Position numbers and translations under genes: made by a program. Of a stretch of 22,647 bases of DNA, positions 18,278 to 22,647 are shown piece after piece. The notes beneath the pieces were generated by a model. That model was given only the letters and a program-made list of their open reading frames with translations. It was not told the DNA's origin and made no database searches. How positions within the stretch are numbered: the stretch's first letter is position 1; each line of letters opens with the position of its first letter. The stretch lies in contig WIXG01000766.1 of the NCBI GenBank assembly GCA_009869945.1, positions 1 to 22,647 on the forward strand. The letters are read 5' to 3'. The stretch is from Mesaphorura yosii. Its lineage: Eukaryota; Arthropoda; Collembola; Poduromorpha; Tullbergiidae.

Positions 18278-19802
18278 CTAATTTTGAAAACGGAAAAGAT
18301 ATTCTGAGTCGGACTTTGATTTGTCGAGCGGTGGACGTCTTCTGATTCGTCCCTCCAGACTCTGGTCCAGGCTGTGCCTCACGTCTGGCACATCGTCAGT
18401 TGTTCTGGACTCACGCCTCGGATTGGTCCCGATGGTGGCTCGCCGTTGGAGTCCTGATTTTGGGCTTTTGAGCTCCTGAGTGCTTGACGGCGACGACGGC
18501 GAAGCTTCTTCAAATCTCTGAGGAAGTGGAACGTTGACGCTGACTATGATTTCGGGTTGAGTGTCACTAAAAATACGCCATGTCACTGTCATTAATTTCG
18601 CTGATCATTTGTTTCGAGTCAGTAAACTTACCACAAACCCGTTTCCGACTCTTCGATAACCCGAGCAATGAGCTTGCGCCTTGGCGTGCGACTCGGACGA
18701 ACGTAAATGTCATACATTACTCGTCCGTGCTTCGGTTTCCTTCGCATCGCGAGTACCACCGTTGTTTCCGGACTCTTATCGCGAATCAGCGCCTGCACCT
18801 TCTTAAAATCCCAGCTGAGCACCGTTCTGTGATTGACCTGCAGAATCTCGTCTCCAACTTCAAGATTGTGATACGCCGGTGAGTTTACATCAACGCGAGT
18901 GATTAAGTGTTGTCCAGTCTGGCTATACTGCTCGAATTCGAATCCCTGTCGTAAAGTAAAGGTTTCCTTAAGTGGGGAGACCTAAGCTTATTGGCGGCTA
19001 TTTTGCGCTTTTCTTACGAATTTTTGATCCTTTCGCTTCTTGAGCGTGACCATTTCGCAAGTGGCCGGTTGAAGCACCAACGAATCGCGGGACTTGATAA
19101 TGTCATCGCAAATTTCGATTATCTTTGTGCAGAGGTACTGAACTTCTTCAATAATGTTATCCGCAAAACTATCTCGCTGACTGAGCAAAGCCAACTCAAA
19201 GCAGTACTTGGTCAATTTGGTCCCGATATTGATGTATTCTATTGTTCCCAGAAATGGAATCCATCGGAGCAGCGTTTTGCCAGCGTCAAGCAAGTACACG
19301 GCGGACGCCAAGTAGTCAGTCGGTATGCGATTCCTTTTTGGAAGGTTGGTCAGCTGAGATCTGTACGTTTTGCAGCGAACTGATAACTGCGAAGCGAGAA
19401 CCTGAAGTGTGACCCAATCAGACTCCATTTCCTGTCAACGTTAAACAAGACTCTGATTACACAACAAAATTAAAATAAATGGAGTAAATCGGCACCAAAA
19501 GCCTACCCGTTTCAGGGACTGAATAGCGTCATGCAACAGAATTTGGTCTCCCACGCGTGTAACTCCAAGCCCCTCCAAATCTCCAGCCATCAAATTAAGC
19601 AATCTGGATCCAATTATGGCCTTATCACGAAAACTTTGGCTGTAACCACAAATTGGATGTCCCAAACCTGCGTAAACGATGCCATTACATTCTCAATTAA
19701 AAATTTACGTCTTGGTTCAAACAGTTGGCCTTAATTTGATATACCTCCAACCCAATCAGCGACTTCAGCAGCAGCCCACTGATCAACACTTATATTCGTC
19801 AT
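18278..19802 (-). CDS. CNK (CNKSR-like): CNK-type scaffold: SAM-CRIC-PDZ, no PH domain
   Basis: Five exons on the minus strand join in frame: 19802-19745, 19667-19507, 19431-19018, 18945-18632 and 18566-18278, giving 411 aa. Residues 5-73 form a SAM domain (DQWAAAEVADWVGGLGHP ... LLNLMAGDLEGLGV ... LLHDAIQSLKR). Exon 3 (74-211) is the CRIC domain characteristic of connector enhancer of kinase suppressor of Ras. Exon 4 encodes a PDZ domain with a GFEF carboxylate-loop equivalent, VNSPAYHNLEVGDEILQVN and TVVLAMRRKP. The tail is Ser/Pro/Arg-rich with a possible basophilic kinase site RRAT. CNKs scaffold Raf/MEK/ERK and Rho signalling at membranes. The PH domain of most CNKs is absent and the reading frame ends in a plain stop, so this is either a CNKSR3-like short form or a truncated gene. 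The start is supported by its position at the SAM edge. Confidence 0.88.
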
Positions 19803-20544
19803 TGTTCTTCCAACTCAAATACCAGAAACCACAGATTCGCAAAATTGGAATGAATTGATTGTCTCAGTCTGACGTAGAGAAATGAAACGAATGCGCCTTC
19901 GTCACCTCCAATTTTTGACAGCTGCGTATTCTTTGTTACAGTTTCAATTGCAAATTGCCTGCAGTACGTAGACTTCTATATTAGCTGATTAATTCATTAA
20001 ATTGTCATTTTTGATTTTTCTATGCTCAAACCAGGAAGATTACTTTAATGTTTGGTCTATCGCCTTCGTATTTTGTATCATTGGATGCTTTCCACGTTCG
20101 GTTTCCTCGTCGCTTGAACCGCATCTTTCCACACGCGTTCTACATCCGAAATCCGAACCCGAATTCGGACGTTGACGTTGGTTATCGATTCTTTGCCGAC
20201 TTAGCTCTTTACTCTTGTCTTGAGTTACTTCCTGGAGTCAGAGTTGGAGTTGCGTGCTATCTTCGATTCGAGTAGAGTGAATCTATCAATAAAGACGCAT
20301 CAATTTAAAGAATATGTGAACTTAAATCACGATAGATATTTTCGCGATTACGTCTTTTAATTGACGGCGTTGCTTTGTCGTTTTTAAATGGAACATCGAA
20401 ATATTTAGATAGGCTTCATTCGGTAAAAGTCGTCTTCTGCCTCGGATTTGGAATTAACTCACGGAGGAATAAATTCGGCCTTGCACGATACGAAACGAGA
20501 AACGACAACGATTGTGACTCGGAGATATCGACATCAACATAAAA
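19803..20544. other. Divergent spacer between CNK and NACHO
   Basis: This 742-base gap lies between two genes transcribed away from each other and should hold both promoters. It contains a 76-codon frame (20048-20275) followed at once by AATAAA (20288-20293). A possible acceptor (ccag at 20031-20034) precedes it, so it could be a small terminal exon of an unknown plus-strand transcript. The predicted peptide matches nothing I know. Confidence 0.35.
20048..20275 (+). other. Short unassigned frame with poly(A) signal, doubtful gene
   Basis: The frame encodes 75 residues rich in aromatic and Arg residues, without a signal peptide, clear membrane helix or known motif. AATAAA lies 13 bases after the stop. 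Chance is a fair explanation for a frame of this size. It is listed because it is the only candidate coding feature in the spacer. Confidence 0.15.
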
Positions 20545-21261
20545 ATGTCTCAACTCGTCTTGAAAAGCTTATCAGTGCTCTTGGGTCTCTTCTTCATCTT
20601 TGTTGGATTCATCAAGGTGACTTCATTTGTGAATAAAGATCTTCACAAAGACATGGTGAGTTCCCGGCGATTATCGAAAGGCTGTGTCTGTGTCGTCGCT
20701 GTAACTAATTTCTGATTAACTATTGGGGTTTATCGCAGAGAAAGGAGTTTGTCAAGTACGCCAAAGTGTTCCCTTTAGCTCATACGATTGGTTTCAAGGT
20801 TTCTTCCAAATGGTACCGCCGAACCGTTGGTGGCCTCGAGATCGTGTGTGGCTTCCTTCTCGCAGTTGCGCCAAATGGTAAGTTTATTCACCTCAAATTA
20901 GTGCAAATTTATTACGGAACCTCCTAGAAAATGCGTTTTCGATCTTGCTTTTGATGCTGTCAGCTTTACTCAAACGAGGAATGAATGCGATTCTGCTCCT
21001 TCTGACTGTGCTCAGCGCCTACTCACACTTTCTGGTTGACCAAAAATTTGAACGAACTGCTCCAACTCTCGTAAGTTAATTTATTATGGTCACTTTCGGC
21101 AACGAAAAAAAAGTCGTTTAAAAAGGGAATTCTTCGTTCAGGTATTTTTCTTCATGCTCTCTTGTCGCCTGGTGGTCGAGTATCAGCAAGAACGGAAGCG
21201 GAGACTGAAAGAAGCCGAGGATTTGGCACGCTTGAAGGAAAACGGCGAGAAGATCGATTGA
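20545..21261 (+). CDS. TMEM35A (nacho): NACHO / TMEM35-family nicotinic receptor chaperone
   Basis: Four exons join in frame: 20545-20655, 20739-20877, 20964-21070 and 21142-21261, giving 158 aa, close to the 165-170 of relatives. Four hydrophobic helices are visible. Helix 1 contains LSVLLGLFFIFVGFIKVT, matching the family's LGLFF-G-IK pattern. Next come KEFVKYAKVFPLAHTIGFKV, then RRTVGGLEIVCGFLLAVAP (helix 2), ILLLLTVLSAYSHFLV (helix 3) and VFFFMLSCRLVVEYQQE (helix 4). The C-terminus is a charged cytosolic tail. NACHO is an ER-resident chaperone that promotes assembly and surface expression of nicotinic acetylcholine receptors, first shown for alpha7. The ATG is the first in frame, four A residues after a stop-rich leader. 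The poly(A) signal is at 21557. The identification is firm. Function in this organism is inferred. Confidence 0.92.
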
Positions 21262-21719
21262 GGATAAGAAAGCCAAATTGCCAAACCACTGAACCACTTT
21301 CAAGCTTTAAGTTGCTCTTGTCAATATGCCCACCTCAGACAGTACTCTTGATTCTTGTGTCTGTCAACCTCACATTAGCATTGCATTCACAATCTAAAGT
21401 TCCTTGCTCCATGTCCTTGATTCTGTTGTCTTGCTGAACTGTCAACCGTCAGGCCAACCTCATTGTAATGATTAGACCTTATCTATCAGCTGAATTGTCA
21501 AATTTTGTAGATATTGTCTGTCTAACTGTGAACTACATTGAAGTTAAATTGGTAGCAATAAATCAGCACTCTTCCTGTGGACGTAAGAAAAACCCATTTC
21601 GTAATTACAAGGTGTTTGAATAATGAGTAAAGTTTTGCAATTTTAATCCCGTTAAATTAAGCTTATGCTTAGGCCACTTAAAGCAAAGAACGCCAATGCT
21701 CGCAGTTCGGAGCGCCAAC
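21262..21719. other. 3'UTRs of NACHO and VTA1 (convergent)
   Basis: The NACHO 3'UTR runs to about 21575 (AATAAA at 21557-21562). On the opposite strand ATTAAA at 21647-21642, 73 bases past the VTA1 stop, could end that transcript. The two transcripts would thus finish within about 70 bases of each other. The frame at 21162-21437 is a shadow that extends from the NACHO exon. Confidence 0.5.
21557..21562 (+). terminator. Poly(A) signal of NACHO
   Basis: AATAAA lies 296 bases after the stop codon and is the first perfect plus-strand hexamer after it. Confidence 0.55.
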
Positions 21720-22647
21720 TTATCCGATATCCTTGCCAGTTTTTAGCAATGCCAATGCCTTCTCCAAGTTGATAATAGCCGCAGGGACGTCATCGAAAGT
21801 TAGCGCAGAGCTGGCCCATTTGCAGTACTTCTGTGCCTTTGCAATTTCGTCCACTCCCAGCGTGCCACCTTCTGCGTGAAAGTAAAGTAATGATACATTC
21901 GTAAGTTCCAGAAAATATACACTTTAGGATTTGAAATGAATACAGTCAATTGAACCTTGTGTCTGTGGAATGGCGACGACTACTGCTGGCTCCGGATCCG
22001 TGAGCTGGGAATGGACCGACTGGGACTGAGACCAACTTGCGACTGCGGGTGGAGGTTGCCCTCTTTCGCCACCATCTGTACCTGACCATCCGAAGTTTTG
22101 TGCTGGTGGAGGCACATTAATAGAGGGGCCCTCTCTATCATCATCTTCCGACTCCATCGGCCCTGGTTTGGGAGCCACGCCAGTCTTGAGGCAGTTGTGA
22201 ATGTATGCCGCCTTCCACTTGGCATACTTCCGCTTATCGTCGAATTCCTCCGACAGCTCGCCATTGTTAAAGTTGCAGAGCACATCAATCAGCACACCAG
22301 CATTATAGAACGCTTTCACAACATTCCTGTTTAGGGCAAGCACAAGCAACTCATTTTAATCGGGTAATCGAGTCTCTCACAATCTTATTGCATTGCTTGG
22401 CCGGCTGTACTTCATCAACCTTACTTGTTAAAGACGGAGTTCCGGTCCTGAGTATCTGCCCACGAAAACAGCTTGAGAATGTAATTTTCAATGTAAGCTT
22501 CGGCCACGCTGTCGTTTGTTATCGATTCATTATCATGGAGTTCTTTCTTCTTCTGTTCAAGAGACGTCAGCAACGAAATAATGACGGTCTTGGCTTCTGG
22601 CGATGACTTGTCGATGGCGAGTCCAGTTTGGACTGCGTGGTACTGAC
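21720..22647 (-). CDS. VTA1: VTA1 / LIP5, VPS4 cofactor of the ESCRT machinery (partial, 5' end outside window)
   Basis: Three minus-strand exons are visible: the window edge 22647-22425, 22326-21956 and 21871-21720, together about 248 codons. The first visible residues, QYHAVQTGLAIDKSSPEA, correspond to the end of the first MIT-like helical bundle of VTA1. KKELHDNESIT, ENYILKLFSWADTQDR, FYNAGVLIDVL and KRKYAKWKAAYIHNCLKTG complete the N-terminal Vta1 domain. A Pro/Gln/Ser-rich linker follows. The last exon encodes the VSL dimerisation domain (DEIAKAQKYCKWASSALTF, then INLEKALALLKTGKD), which binds and stimulates the VPS4 ATPase. The pathway is ESCRT-III disassembly at endosomes in multivesicular body formation. 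The donor of the middle intron (G|gttcaa) is weak. Retaining that intron would give a protein ending in CIHFKS without the VSL domain. Identification is firm. Confidence 0.92.

Noticed and set aside
1..22647. CRISPR arrays, bacterial operons, riboswitches, phage or integrative elements
   Set aside because: There are no spaced direct repeats and no ribosome-binding-site spacing. The genes are spliced animal genes, so these categories do not apply.

Overview
The window is a compact stretch of animal nuclear DNA. Every confident gene is an intron-containing bilaterian family, apart from one intronless coding region. Introns are mostly about 60-110 bases with GT-AG ends, several genes end in AATAAA, and genes lie on both strands with no operons. 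A SET/MYND methyltransferase with a second MYND-like cluster, together with Popeye, NACHO, CNK, TMEM39 and VTA1 genes, fits a small-genome arthropod or near relative (crustacean, springtail, mite and tardigrade are all possible). The species cannot be fixed from the sequence alone.

Left part (1-2937): a fragment of a Mutator-like (MULE) transposase is open at the window edge and stops at 670. It faces a five-exon SMYD-type protein lysine methyltransferase on the minus strand (2937 down to 803). About 2.6 kb follows (2938-5533) with no gene I can support.

Middle part (5534-13780): an eleven-exon gene on the plus strand encodes a very long (about 1346 aa) secreted, low-complexity protein with essentially no cysteine, and I do not recognise its family. 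One of its introns carries good poly(A) signals after an in-frame stop, so a short isoform is likely. Next is a 526-aa disordered protein of unknown family, encoded in one exon behind a probable 5'UTR intron.

Right part (14230-22647): a Popeye-domain cAMP-binding membrane protein (plus), TMEM39 (plus), a short CNK-type scaffold with SAM-CRIC-PDZ but no PH domain (minus, convergent with TMEM39), the nicotinic receptor chaperone NACHO/TMEM35 (plus, divergent from CNK), and the 3' part of the ESCRT-III/VPS4 cofactor VTA1 (minus, cut by the window edge).

The genes do not form one pathway. Loose links are membrane-protein biogenesis and ER export (NACHO, TMEM39) and a possible extracellular-matrix product (the long secreted protein), but adjacency in an animal genome is weak evidence for a shared job. 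The unfamiliar items most worth following are the cysteine-free secreted protein and its probable intronic-poly(A) isoform, and the intronless disordered protein. All exon joins below were worked out by hand from frame and splice-site consensus, without transcripts.
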